Below are positions 54,556 to 62,606 of a DNA stretch of 64,000 nucleotides, piece after piece. Position 1 is the first letter of the stretch, and every line of letters begins with the position of its first letter. The position numbers and the translations under genes were made by a program. A model generated the notes under the pieces. It saw only the letters and a list, made by a program, of their open reading frames with translations, ran no database searches and was not told the DNA's origin. This DNA comes from Acetobacter musti. GTDB lineage: Bacteria; Pseudomonadota; Alphaproteobacteria; Acetobacterales; Acetobacteraceae. The stretch lies in NCBI RefSeq assembly GCF_011516835.1, contig NZ_WOTB01000003.1, positions 1-64,000 on the forward strand, in the 5' to 3' direction.

Positions 54556-55791
54556 TCAGTCACTTTTAATTTCATCCAGTCTGTCGAGATCCCGCAATCC
54601 CGGAAAGAAGCGCATCCACAGCACCGTTACGATCAGTGTTCCGACACCACCGAGGACGACGGCGGGAATTGCGCCGATGGTGCTGGCGAGCATGCCGCTC
54701 TCGAACTCGCCGAGCTGATTCGATGAGCCGATGAACAGCATGTTTACGGCTGAGACACGACCACGCATTTCATCGGGCGTACCAAGTTGCACAAGAGCGC
54801 CACGCACCATGACACTCACCACATCCGCGGCACCGAGGACCATCAGCGCGAAAACGGACAGGGCGATGGAGCGCGACAGTCCGAAGACGATCGTCGCCAC
54901 GCCGAATATGGCCACGCTCAGAAACATGAACCGGCCTGCGTGACGGTTGAGGGGCCACCGGGTCAGAAGGGTGGCCATGATTACCGCCCCGATCGCGGGG
55001 CCTGCCCGTAGCAGGCCGAGGCCGACGGGGCCGGCATGAAGGATTGCATCGGCATAGAGCGGAAGGAGCGCGGTGGCGCCCCCCAGAAGAACGGCGAACA
55101 GATCAAGCGAAATAGCGCCCAGCATGGCGGCCTTGCGGCGCAGGAAGGCGATACCGCCGAAAACGGATTCGAGGGTCATCGGCTGGCGTGCCCGCGCGGC
55201 GAATTGCAGCTGCATCATGCATGTTGCGGTGGCGGCGGTGCCAAACCCGGCGGCGCAGAGTGCGTAGCACGTGCCGGCGCCCAGACCGTACAGCACGCCA
55301 CCCAGCGACGGACCGGCGATGGATGCCACCTGAAAGATCGAAGACGACAGTGCTGCGGCTTTTGGAAACAGTGTCGCCGGAACGAGAGAAGGCAGAAACG
55401 TCTGCTGTGCCGGCATTTCAAAGGCCCGGCAGGCCCCGAACAGCATGACCATGGCGTATATGCCCCACGGACCGAGAACATGTTCGAAAGAGGCGATGGC
55501 CATCACGACGGCCGAACATGTTTCGATCATCTGGCAGGTCATAACGACACGGCGACGGTTGAACTGGTCGGCCACGTGCCCGGCCGGAAAAATCAGTGCG
55601 ACCATTGGCAGGAACTGCATCAGGCCGACGAAACCGAGTGCGGCAGCGCTGTGTGTCAGCGCATACATCTGCCAGCCGACCGCGACGGCCTGCACCTGCG
55701 ACGAAAAGGCCGCCACGTTGCGTCCGATAAGGAACGCCAGCAGTCCTGGCTGACGAAGGAGCGCTGTTTCGGTGATGGTTTGCTGGCACAT
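54556..55791 (-). CDS. MFS transporter (MFS_3/EntS-like)
   Basis: A 411-residue protein with about 12 hydrophobic helices. The N-terminal FLIGRNVAAFSSQVQAVAVG and the FPAGHVADQFNRRRVV loop between helices 2 and 3 are typical of the MFS_3 group that includes enterobactin exporter EntS. Substrate unknown. ATG 55791 was chosen over 55869. First gene before the NUDIX/ABC genes on this strand and divergent from gpt. Confidence 0.87.
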   Translation of the reverse strand: MCQQTITETALLRQPGLLAFLIGRNVAAFSSQVQAVAVGWQMYALTHSAAALGFVGLMQFLPMVALIFPAGHVADQFNRRRVVMTCQMIETCSAVVMAIASFEHVLGPWGIYAMVMLFGACRAFEMPAQQTFLPSLVPATLFPKAAALSSSIFQVASIAGPSLGGVLYGLGAGTCYALCAAGFGTAATATCMMQLQFAARARQPMTLESVFGGIAFLRRKAAMLGAISLDLFAVLLGGATALLPLYADAILHAGPVGLGLLRAGPAIGAVIMATLLTRWPLNRHAGRFMFLSVAIFGVATIVFGLSRSIALSVFALMVLGAADVVSVMVRGALVQLGTPDEMRGRVSAVNMLFIGSSNQLGEFESGMLASTIGAIPAVVLGGVGTLIVTVLWMRFFPGLRDLDRLDEIKSD

Positions 55792-55969
55792 ATTCGCGTC
55801 TCTAGCAGTCCGGAAGACGCCTGACACGGGGGAGATGAACTGCGACTCCGGTAATGATGCGCGTTGCAAATGAACGTCCGGGAGGGCAATACGACCCTTT
55901 ATCGGCGCGGAACCGCCATAAGGCGGTGCAATTTCGGTTCAGAGACCAGCAGAAAGGCTACGGCACAGA

Positions 55970-56455
55970 ATGGCGACCAATTACGCAACGGTGACATGGG
56001 ATCAGCTTCACCGCGATGCCCGCCTGCTCGCCGAGAACCTCATGCCGCGCGCACCTTTCAGAGGAATCGTCGCTGTTACCCGTGGCGGGCTGATTCCCGC
56101 CGCCATTATCGCCCGTGAACTGGATTGCCGTCTGATCGAGAGCATTTCGGTCGTCACATATCAGAATGAGGAAGAGCGGGGCGAGCCGACGATCATCAAG
56201 GACCCGGAGGCGGCCGGAGATGGCGAGGGTTTTCTGGTTATCGATGATCTGGTGGATTCCGGAATCACCGCGCAGGTTGTTCGCAGGCGTCTTCCGAAAG
56301 CGGTTTTTGCGTGTCTGTATGCCAAGCCCAGCGGCAAGCCGCTGACAGATCTGTTTGTCGTTGAGGTGCCGCAGGACACCTGGGTGCTGTTTCCGTGGGA
56401 CACGGCGCCGCTCTTCGTGCCGCCTCTGGCGCGCAAACCTGTTCCGACCGAGTAA
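55970..56455 (+). CDS. gpt: Xanthine-guanine phosphoribosyltransferase
   Basis: A 161-residue type I PRTase with the PRPP-binding motif FLVIDDLVDSGITA and an early Arg-Gly loop (AVTRGGLIPAAI). It salvages guanine and xanthine to nucleotides. E. coli Gpt is 152 residues and very similar in motif order. It is 6 nt upstream of murQ on the same strand. Confidence 0.93.
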   Translation: MATNYATVTWDQLHRDARLLAENLMPRAPFRGIVAVTRGGLIPAAIIARELDCRLIESISVVTYQNEEERGEPTIIKDPEAAGDGEGFLVIDDLVDSGITAQVVRRRLPKAVFACLYAKPSGKPLTDLFVVEVPQDTWVLFPWDTAPLFVPPLARKPVPTE

Positions 56456-56461
56456 AAGATC

Positions 56462-57391
56462 ATGACGGATACGGCTCATTCCGGTCATGTTTTACCGGCT
56501 ACCGAAGGTGCCGATCCGGCATTCGACGCTTTTGACACATGGCCTGTCGGCACGCAGCTGACGGCTCTGTGGCAGTCGCAGCTTGCGGCGGCGGCGGTTG
56601 TTTCAGCCGCATTGCCGGCACTGTCGGCGGCTGTTGAAGCCGCCCTGCCCCGGCTCCGCAGAGGTGGCCGGCTTGCCTATGCCGGCGCGGGCAGCTCGGG
56701 ACGGCTGGCTGCGCAGGACGGCGCCGAGCTTGAGCCGACCTACAACTGGGCGCCGGAGCGTCTCCTGCTGTTTATTGCCGGCGGGCCGGAGGCGCTGCTC
56801 ACCGCTGTCGAAAATGCCGAGGATGACGGGGAAGCGGCTCGTGTCGCTGTCCGGGATGCTGCTATCGGGCCGGACGATGTTCTTGTGGGTGTCGCGGCCA
56901 GCGGGCGGACGCCGTACACCGTGGCGGCCATCGAAGCCGCCAGAGCGGCCGGCGCTCTGACTGTCGGTGTTGCGAATGTATCTGGAACACCGCTGCTGGC
57001 GCAGTCCGAATATCCCGTCTTTGTCGGGACCGGTGCCGAGCCGATTGCGGGATCGACCCGGATGAAGGCCGGAACCGCGCAGAAAATTGTTCTGAATCTG
57101 CTGTCTACGACTCTGATGACCGGTCTGGGACGCGTTTATCGCGCGCAGATGGTCGATATGCGCAGCCGCAACGAGAAGCTGCGGCGTCGCGCCGTGCGCA
57201 TGGTGATGGGGCTTGCGGGATGTGACGAGCCGGTGGCCCGAATCGCTCTTGAACAGACAGGAGGACATGTGAAGCCTGCTGTTCTGATTGCCTGCGGAAC
57301 GGATGCGACGAAGGCGGAGGCTGCGCTTTCCGCAACGGGAGGCAATCTCCGGGCTGCGATCAACGAATTGGGACTTGCCAGAAACGGGTGA
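56462..57391 (+). CDS. murQ: N-acetylmuramic acid 6-phosphate etherase
   Basis: A 309-residue SIS-domain enzyme with AGAGSSGRLAAQDGAELEPT, VGVAASGRTPYTVA and IAGSTRMKAGTAQK, all diagnostic of MurQ. It splits the lactyl ether of MurNAc-6-P to give GlcNAc-6-P and D-lactate in cell-wall recycling. The usual partners (anmK, nagZ) are not in this window. It is probably co-transcribed with gpt. Confidence 0.95.
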   Translation: MTDTAHSGHVLPATEGADPAFDAFDTWPVGTQLTALWQSQLAAAAVVSAALPALSAAVEAALPRLRRGGRLAYAGAGSSGRLAAQDGAELEPTYNWAPERLLLFIAGGPEALLTAVENAEDDGEAARVAVRDAAIGPDDVLVGVAASGRTPYTVAAIEAARAAGALTVGVANVSGTPLLAQSEYPVFVGTGAEPIAGSTRMKAGTAQKIVLNLLSTTLMTGLGRVYRAQMVDMRSRNEKLRRRAVRMVMGLAGCDEPVARIALEQTGGHVKPAVLIACGTDATKAEAALSATGGNLRAAINELGLARNG

Positions 57392-57414
57392 GGTACTTAA
57401 ACAGCGCCCTGTGT

Positions 57415-57491
57415 CGGGGCGTAGCTCAGCCTGGTAGAGCGCCTGCTTTGGGAGCAGGATGTCGGAAGTTCGAATCCTCTCGCCCCGACCA
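57415..57491 (+). tRNA. tRNA-Pro(TGG)
   Basis: A 77-nt cloverleaf with encoded CCA. Acceptor CGGGGCG pairs CGCCCCG, anticodon loop TTTGGGA gives anticodon TGG, TTCGAAT in the T loop. The T stem (GGAAG with CCTCT) has an A-C mismatch beside a G-T pair, a small oddity where relatives usually have GGAGG. Confidence 0.95.
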
Positions 57492-57531
57492 TTTTTGATA
57501 CGATGACGTGACTGCACCGGAGATGGCGAGC

Positions 57532-57843
57532 ATGACGGCACGGATCTACAGGCAGCCCAAGGCGGCCGGCCAGTCGGGTTTTCACGGCACTCATACCTGG
57601 ATCCTGGATTACGGACAGTCCGCGCAGCGGCACCCTGATCCGCTGATGGGATGGACGGGCAGCAGCCGGGACACGCAGTCTCAGCTTCGCCTGCGCTTCG
57701 ACAGCAGTGACGCTGCTGTGGCCTATGCGAAAAAACACGCTATTCCCTATGAGCTTGAACAGCCTCCTGCTGCACACATTCGGGCGCCGAAGGTTTATGC
57801 GGATAATTTCGCTGCGAACCGTATTCAGAACTGGACGCACTGA
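57532..57843 (+). CDS. NADH-quinone oxidoreductase accessory subunit (NDUFS4/ETC_C1 type)
   Basis: A 103-residue protein with the core MTARIYRQPKAAGQSG, WILDYGQSAQRHPDPLMGWT and LRFDSSDAAVAYAKKHAIPY. This is the ETC complex I subunit family, an alphaproteobacterial and mitochondrial supernumerary subunit of complex I. ATG 57532 was chosen as the family start; GTG 57508 is in frame. It sits between two tRNA genes, a common arrangement for single genes of this family. Confidence 0.9.
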   Translation: MTARIYRQPKAAGQSGFHGTHTWILDYGQSAQRHPDPLMGWTGSSRDTQSQLRLRFDSSDAAVAYAKKHAIPYELEQPPAAHIRAPKVYADNFAANRIQNWTH

Positions 57844-57943
57844 GAGCCGGACGGGTTGAATGGCCCCTGCCGGGATAAGGACTCTTGTTTTTCCGGGCGG
57901 AACCATTGATAAAACCGTTGCCGGGTTTACCCTCCCTGTCTGC

Positions 57944-58020
57944 GCGCCCTTAGCTCAGTTGGATAGAGCAACAGCCTTCTAAGCTGTGGGTCGCTGGTTC
58001 GAATCCAGCAGGGCGCGCCA
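57944..58020 (+). tRNA. tRNA-Arg(TCT), probable attachment site
   Basis: A 77-nt cloverleaf with encoded CCA. Acceptor GCGCCCT pairs AGGGCGC, anticodon loop CTTCTAA gives TCT, T arm GCTGG-TTCGAAT-CCAGC. An integrase gene ends 71 nt downstream, pointing at it, so the 3' end is the likely integration site. No second copy of its 3' end was seen within the window. Confidence 0.96.
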
Positions 58021-58090
58021 TTTTCTGCCGCTAATCTGCAAACAGTTTGCATGCCGGTTTGCAGTGACTGTGGGTCGTTTCTCGTTCTGT

Positions 58091-59284
58091 TCACATCAGA
58101 CGTCCGCGAGAGGCAGCAATGGAAACTATCTTCGAGACTTCACGGGTCTGATGGCGTTCCCATGCTTCCATTCCGGAGACTGCAACCTCGGTTCGTCGCG
58201 GCAGATACGTGTCGATAATGCGCTGACAGTAATCGATGCTGTGTCCACTGATCGCTGCAATCTGAGGAGTCGTGGCCCCGGCTTCCGCCAGCCTGACAAT
58301 ACCAGTCCGGCGCAGATCGCGGCGCTGGCGATGCATCCCTTTCAGCTCGTCCAGAACCTCCCCCTTTGTCATGCCGGATCGAAACAGTGTGCGCGCATGA
58401 GAAAGCGCCAGCCTGTGCATCACGGCATCCCATGCCCGGCTAAAGTTTCTCAGGCTCCAGATTTTTCCGCGCGGGCTCGGAACGAGAAGATCTGCGGTCC
58501 GTCGGCCGATGCGTCCCGCGATCAGATATTCCTCGGCGGATCGCGCCGTGTCGATCTCCGCCAGTCTCGCCCGGATGTAAGGCGCCAGTCGCTGATGTAC
58601 CGGAACGTCTATCAGCGCGCCGGTTTTGTCCTGTCGAAGGGCAATAAACATGCGTCCATCACGCTCGGATATGGCGCCCGCTTCCATCTGCAGCATGTCG
58701 CTGGGTCTCTGAATCGTATAGAGCAGAAGCAGGTAAGCGAGCTGCAGCGTCGGACGGGCACGCGCAACAAACTGATCCTCCATATCGAAGGTCCAGATCT
58801 CCGTTCTTTTGCGGGTGGGGTAACGACCAAAGTTTTCCGCAACGTTCTCGCTAACCAGACCTTTCTCCTTGGCTCTCGCCAGAAGAATCTGAAGGAGGGA
58901 CAGAACCTGGTTGGCTTTTCTGGGGGTGGCGGCCAGTCTCTGACGGATCTGTTTCACTTCGTCCCGGGTGACAGCCTGTGGCGGGATGTCGCCCCAGTCT
59001 TCACGCATGCGGTCAAGGTATCCTCGATAGAGCCTGCGTGTCCTGAGTGCGAGGGTGCCAAATGCCTCTGCATCTCTGAGATAGTCGACAATCAGCCAGC
59101 CAATCGATCCGGGCACGATGCCCGCTTCGCAATCGGCGGCGTCTCCTCTCACGTATCGTTCGGCGCCTTCCCGGTCGTGACCGAGAAATCGACCTGTCGA
59201 GCGTTCGTAAAAGTATCTGAGCGTGGTTCCATCCGGTCGTTTCTTAGTAACGACGTTCAGACCGGTTCTGCGGGAGGGTGGCAT
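58091..59284 (-). CDS. Tyrosine recombinase (phage-type integrase) with changed box II His
   Basis: A 397-residue integrase. N-terminal arm/SAM-like domain (about 60-160), catalytic domain from about 175. Catalytic residues: Arg in YTIQRPSD, Lys in RQDKTG, late His in AISGHS, nucleophile Tyr in IIDTYLPR. At box II the family HDLR reads RDLR, so the first catalytic His is Arg while the Arg is kept. It probably inserts the element at the adjacent tRNA-Arg. Its start overlaps the upstream HTH gene by 41 nt. Confidence 0.9.
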   Translation of the reverse strand: MPPSRRTGLNVVTKKRPDGTTLRYFYERSTGRFLGHDREGAERYVRGDAADCEAGIVPGSIGWLIVDYLRDAEAFGTLALRTRRLYRGYLDRMREDWGDIPPQAVTRDEVKQIRQRLAATPRKANQVLSLLQILLARAKEKGLVSENVAENFGRYPTRKRTEIWTFDMEDQFVARARPTLQLAYLLLLYTIQRPSDMLQMEAGAISERDGRMFIALRQDKTGALIDVPVHQRLAPYIRARLAEIDTARSAEEYLIAGRIGRRTADLLVPSPRGKIWSLRNFSRAWDAVMHRLALSHARTLFRSGMTKGEVLDELKGMHRQRRDLRRTGIVRLAEAGATTPQIAAISGHSIDYCQRIIDTYLPRRTEVAVSGMEAWERHQTREVSKIVSIAASRGRLM

Positions 59285-59573
59285 TCATTCTCTCCGAAAG
59301 AGTTGGCATGACCAGCACTTCCGCAGGAACGGGGGAACCGGTGGCCGCCGGTTCCCCCACACCTATGCCGGAGTGCTGATCGGCGTAACGGTCGAGCAGA
59401 AGCCTGTCCCACGTCAACTTTCCCCCCTTCCCACCCCGTAATCGCGGCATCGGCCACCATCCCTGCCCTACTTCCTGTGAGAACACAGACGCGCTGACGC
59501 CGAGATAGCGAGCGGCCTCCTGGCGGCTCAGATACCGGGGCCAGAAAGGAGCGGATAAAGCTTCTTCTGTCAT
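59244..59573 (-). CDS. AlpA/excisionase-like helix-turn-helix protein
   Basis: A 109-residue protein with an N-terminal MerR-like helix-turn-helix (YLSRQEAARYLGVSASVFSQ) as in AlpA and excisionases. The middle is basic with a Gly-rich stretch (RLRGGKGGKLTW), and the C-terminus extends into the integrase coding start. Probably a directionality or regulatory factor for the integrase. It overlaps the DUF551 gene by 4 nt. Confidence 0.72.
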   Translation of the reverse strand: MTEEALSAPFWPRYLSRQEAARYLGVSASVFSQEVGQGWWPMPRLRGGKGGKLTWDRLLLDRYADQHSGIGVGEPAATGSPVPAEVLVMPTLSERMNATLPQNRSERRY

Positions 59574-59896
59574 GACGGCCTATCTGGTTCTGGCGCAGCG
59601 GGGATTTCCATGAAGTGTGTGGGGTCGGCAGAACACCCGGAATAGTTCCACCAGCCTCCCGACACTCTGGTTCCGACAAATGGCTCCCCGTCATCCTCGA
59701 CCAGCAGGGCATTGTGCATATCGTCGGGGGCTTCGCAGACGGGCCGCCACGGTGAGGGTGCGGCTGCGAGTGCTGCTTTGAGCGTATTGGTTATTGCGAC
59801 ATCTGCCAGATCCTCAAGTGAGGTTCGAGAATAGGCCCGAAGGCCAGCCTCGATCATCTCCGGTGTCGGTTCGCGCATTTTCACCATATCCACCAT
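59570..59896 (-). CDS. DUF551-type phage protein
   Basis: A 108-residue protein. The N-terminal helix (MREPTPEMIEAGLRAYSR) and the C-terminal WRPVCEAPDDMHNALLVED followed by DPTHFMEIPAAPEP match the phage DUF551 pattern (WxPvsexPp ... thWmplPepP). Function unknown; common in phage early regions. The stop overlaps the HTH gene by 4 nt (ATGA). A start at 59878 is also possible. Confidence 0.72.
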   Translation of the reverse strand: MVDMVKMREPTPEMIEAGLRAYSRTSLEDLADVAITNTLKAALAAAPSPWRPVCEAPDDMHNALLVEDDGEPFVGTRVSGGWWNYSGCSADPTHFMEIPAAPEPDRPS

Positions 59897-59997
59897 TCAT
59901 CATCATTATTGTCTGAGACCGGGAATCTCGCTGCAAACCATCCTGCGATGCGGAGACATGCGATCACGGTCAAAGTGAGCCAGAATAGGTTGTTCAT
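59881..59997 (-). CDS. 38-residue membrane peptide
   Basis: Starts MNNLFWLTLTVIACLRIAGW, a single hydrophobic helix, and ends with an acidic/aromatic tail DDEWWIW. Its ATG shares four bases with the stop of the upstream 116-residue gene (ATGA), and its end overlaps the DUF551 start by 16 nt. The coupling on both sides and the membrane helix argue it is translated. No family recognised. Confidence 0.6.
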   Translation of the reverse strand: MNNLFWLTLTVIACLRIAGWFAARFPVSDNNDDEWWIW

Positions 59998-60344
59998 GCT
60001 GCGATGCCTTCCCGTGTCTCGATCGGCTCCGCGTCCTCGGCCCATCCTTCCAGAAGGCTCTCACCGTTTTCCTGCTGCAGCTCGCATTCCGGGAAAAAGA
60101 TGCGCCACTCACGATCTTCCTCAGCGACAGCCTGAAAGAGACCGCTCCCGACTGGACTGACAGTGAGTCTCCAGTTCGGCAGACCGCCGGTACTATCGCC
60201 GGAGATCTCCGACTTTCCATCGATCCGCGCCTTTGAGCAGCGATCAAACCTGATTGGCCAGCCATAAAGCATGTCCATCAGAACGGCGGCGTATGATCCG
60301 GAATCCGTTGGCTTCAGAGAGAGATGATATCGCGGCATCTTCAA
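59994..60344 (-). CDS. Hypothetical phage-type protein
   Basis: A 116-residue soluble protein starting MKMPRYHLSLKPTDSG, with mixed alpha/beta character and an acidic C-terminus. Not recognised. Coupled by ATGA to the downstream membrane peptide. A competing open frame at 59906-60265 on this strand is out of phase with the array and was rejected. Confidence 0.6.
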   Translation of the reverse strand: MKMPRYHLSLKPTDSGSYAAVLMDMLYGWPIRFDRCSKARIDGKSEISGDSTGGLPNWRLTVSPVGSGLFQAVAEEDREWRIFFPECELQQENGESLLEGWAEDAEPIETREGIAA

Positions 60345-60362
60345 TCCTCCACGATATAATCG

Positions 60363-60644
60363 TCAGATATTCTCACTGAGAAGATGGCCGCCGATGGCAA
60401 CTCCGTCTGCATCTTCCGGTATCGCGCTGACCCAGCAGGGAGGGCATTTCAGCTCGACGCCGTTCTCGAGCCGGACCACATGCTCGACCGGGTGACCGTG
60501 CCACGTGTAGACACGTATTTCGTGCGCAATGACCGGATAGGAAAACAACTTACTGGCCTTTGCCGGGTCATAAACGCAGACCTCACGGTCTCTCTTTTCA
60601 ACAAGAGTGAGGCCCGGCGTGAATTTGCTTCGTGTGTCGCTCAT
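60363..60644 (-). CDS. Hypothetical phage-type protein
   Basis: A 93-residue protein starting MSDTRSKFTPGLTLVEKRDR with a beta-rich middle (REVCVYDPAKASKLFSYPVI, then HEIRVYTWHGHPVEHVVRL) and a CPPC motif (KCPPCW) that could bind metal or act in redox. Not recognised. It starts 3 nt after the stop of the preceding 81-residue gene. Confidence 0.6.
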   Translation of the reverse strand: MSDTRSKFTPGLTLVEKRDREVCVYDPAKASKLFSYPVIAHEIRVYTWHGHPVEHVVRLENGVELKCPPCWVSAIPEDADGVAIGGHLLSENI

Positions 60645-60647
60645 GAT

Positions 60648-60893
60648 TTAAGAATCCTGATGCCGGTGGCATAGTGATTTACGAAGGTTTTCTGCCTGGT
60701 CGTGAAAGCCGGCAGCAATCGCTGCCCAGGCATCTGCAGGCGCAATAAACCCCTCGCTTCGATAGTGTGCGGCGGCTTCGTCAAAAGCGTCCGCCATACT
60801 GAGAAACTGCGAAATAAGCCCGAGAAGGTGCTCGTCCCGGTTCGGATAAAGCGGGACAGTTTCGGGGCGGACTGCAACGGCGGTTTTGCTCAT
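60648..60893 (-). CDS. Hypothetical phage-type helical protein
   Basis: An 81-residue protein, mostly helical after a short proline-containing start (VRPETVPLYPNRDEHLLGLI), with ADAFDEAAAHYRSEG and IAAGFHDQAENL helices. Not recognised. Its ATG overlaps the stop of the ParB-like gene by 4 nt (ATGA), which is why 60893 was chosen over 60926. The other frame at 60641-60877 is a shadow. Confidence 0.6.
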   Translation of the reverse strand: MSKTAVAVRPETVPLYPNRDEHLLGLISQFLSMADAFDEAAAHYRSEGFIAPADAWAAIAAGFHDQAENLRKSLCHRHQDS

Positions 60894-61768
60894 ACCGCCC
60901 CTCCCCGATCTCCCCGCTGAACGCATGGGAAGCCCTGACTTGTCATGGCATTCTCATCGAGCCTTATTCGCGATATTTCCTGTTTATTGACAAAAGAATT
61001 CCAGGAGATAGCGGTCAGAGCTGAAAGCTCCACCTGCTTAATCCGGACACGAGAAAGAGCGGCGTCACGTATATGGATATAAAGCCTGTGGGCCGGATTT
61101 GAGTCTGAGGGGCACGCGGCTCCTGCGCTGATGTCTGCGAATTTCTGAATGTCGCAGAGAGACGCATGTCGCGCTGCAACAGCAAGAATTCCGACGATCG
61201 CAGCAGATCGCCTCGGGTTAAAGCGCGTTGACTCGCAGATCCTTATGACCTCAGAGATATGCGGTTCTCCGCGGAGCAGCTCAAGAAGGATATCGGGATC
61301 CGGCTTAAAGCCATTATTGGCCATGATCCGCCGGTCATACATCAGCACCACACGGGCCACCGCTGCAGACTTGTTTGCATTCGTAATTCCGGCGATCGAC
61401 AGGATCTGACCCCGGGTCCGCTCTGCTCCCGTCCCGGTCACCTGAAAGGCAGCCCGCGGGACGCCAAAGCGAACATCAAGCTCCGCTGCTATGTTGGTTC
61501 GCAGAATGGCCGTCAGCCTATGCTGTCCGTCATTCAGCATTCCTTCACGACTGACGATCACAGGTTCGCCAGTATTCTGCCATCGGCCCGATTTCAGGAT
61601 TTCCGAAAATCTGGCGACAGCTTTTTCGTTCAGCGGCCGGTTTTCCTGATTTCTTTGAAGAAGCCAGGACGCGATCGTCTGGGTCACCGTGCCGGTAATC
61701 GTTCCGGAATGATGACTGATCAGGTGAGACAGTTCTGGGAGGTTCTTCGCAATCGGCATCGAATTCAT
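60890..61768 (-). CDS. ParB-like N-terminal domain protein of phage type
   Basis: A 292-residue protein with a ParB/sulfiredoxin-like core: RPLNEKAVARFSEILKSGRW, then GEPVIVSREGMLNDGQHRLT, where the GQHR box is the ParB-like nucleotide/phosphate motif, followed by a helical region (about 120-280). Such phage proteins are often annotated as ParB-nuclease-like; the activity here (CTPase, nuclease or other) is unproven. Its start is coupled by ATGA to the upstream membrane peptide and its stop to the downstream gene. Confidence 0.75.
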   Translation of the reverse strand: MNSMPIAKNLPELSHLISHHSGTITGTVTQTIASWLLQRNQENRPLNEKAVARFSEILKSGRWQNTGEPVIVSREGMLNDGQHRLTAILRTNIAAELDVRFGVPRAAFQVTGTGAERTRGQILSIAGITNANKSAAVARVVLMYDRRIMANNGFKPDPDILLELLRGEPHISEVIRICESTRFNPRRSAAIVGILAVAARHASLCDIQKFADISAGAACPSDSNPAHRLYIHIRDAALSRVRIKQVELSALTAISWNSFVNKQEISRIRLDENAMTSQGFPCVQRGDRGGAV

Positions 61769-61869
61769 GCCAGCCCCCTGCCCTGCTCCAGATATGGAAC
61801 AGCTTCAGCACAGAGCCAGAGAGTGGCACAGACAAGCGTAATCATTGCGATCAGGACTGCAGAGCGCAT
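61765..61869 (-). CDS. 34-residue membrane peptide
   Basis: Begins MRSAVLIAMITLVCATLWLC, one hydrophobic helix with two Cys, then a short polar tail ending LEQGRGLA. GAGGGGG lies just before the ATG, and the stop shares four bases with the ParB-like ATG. It overlaps the upstream gene's end by 19 nt. No family recognised. Confidence 0.6.
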   Translation of the reverse strand: MRSAVLIAMITLVCATLWLCAEAVPYLEQGRGLA

Positions 61870-62150
61870 TGCTGCCCCCTCGACTTTGACTGAGCCATGG
61901 AGAAGATCTCTGCCCGCTCGGCTTCTATGGCCTGATCAGCAGCGACGTAGGCCTTATTCAGCTCCAGCTGAGCTGCCGCTCCGTAGCGACCGTTGACCAG
62001 AATGTCAGCGATGACGCGCTGCAGGCGGGCGAGAGACTGGGCGCGGCGCAATGACGATTTTAAGACGCACGTCGTCTCTGCAATGACGCCAGAAGACAGA
62101 GGAGCTGATGCCTGGGGTCCGGTGTGCAGGTCGTCGGTCATCACGCGCAT
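61851..62150 (-). CDS. Hypothetical phage-type helical protein
   Basis: A 99-residue protein with a polar N-terminus and a long helix (RRAQSLARLQRVIADILVNG then AAQLELNKAYVAADQAIEAE), probably coiled. GGAGGA 7 nt before ATG 62150 supports that start; an alternative ATG at 62141 overlaps the upstream stop (TGATG). Not recognised. Confidence 0.62.
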   Translation of the reverse strand: MRVMTDDLHTGPQASAPLSSGVIAETTCVLKSSLRRAQSLARLQRVIADILVNGRYGAAAQLELNKAYVAADQAIEAERAEIFSMAQSKSRGQQCALQS

Positions 62151-62560
62151 GGCGTGGTCCTCCGCTGCCGGAAAAGACTAGTATCAACCGCAGGAGGCTC
62201 AATAAATGTCCAGCAGTCACCATCAAGGTGACTAAGCCAGAGTGTGCCGTCACGACATAATGACACCAGACTTCCTCGTCCATTTTCCACAGGGACTGAA
62301 CAAATCTGGATGACCTTACGGCCCATGAAGTTACTTTCGGAACCTGAAACAACTTCCCGTGGTTCCCTCACTCCATTACTTATTGCATCGGCATTTTTCA
62401 GAATATTGATCAAAATAAAAGAGATGGCTTCCTTCGTGCGATCCGTGACCTCCGGACTGGCCGCCAACACTTCACTGAATTCTCCGCATAGGTCGGAGAT
62501 CTTCTGGGCTCTGGATCTGATCTCCCAGCCGCTAATCGTTTTCTCTGCCTGTGCGCTCAT
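62141..62560 (-). CDS. Hypothetical phage-type protein, first gene of the leftward array
   Basis: A 139-residue protein starting MSAQAEKTISGWEIRSRAQK, helical in the first 60 residues with a hydrophobic stretch AISFILINILKNA, then a beta-rich end (VIQICSVPVENGRGSLVSLC). GAGGAG precedes the ATG. It is nearest to the palindromic control region and probably first on the array transcript. Not recognised. Confidence 0.65.
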   Translation of the reverse strand: MSAQAEKTISGWEIRSRAQKISDLCGEFSEVLAASPEVTDRTKEAISFILINILKNADAISNGVREPREVVSGSESNFMGRKVIQICSVPVENGRGSLVSLCRDGTLWLSHLDGDCWTFIEPPAVDTSLFRQRRTTPCA

Positions 62561-62606
62561 CCCATCTCCTCTGCCAGCGTGTGGCCAGGTGTTGATGGGA
62601 CAAAAT

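Noticed and set aside
59906..60265. 119-codon minus-strand frame in the phage array
   Set aside because: Overlaps the coupled 116- and 38-residue genes out of phase and is Arg/Ser-rich.
60641..60877. 78-codon minus-strand frame
   Set aside because: Shadow of the 81-residue gene, which is coupled by ATGA to the ParB-like gene.
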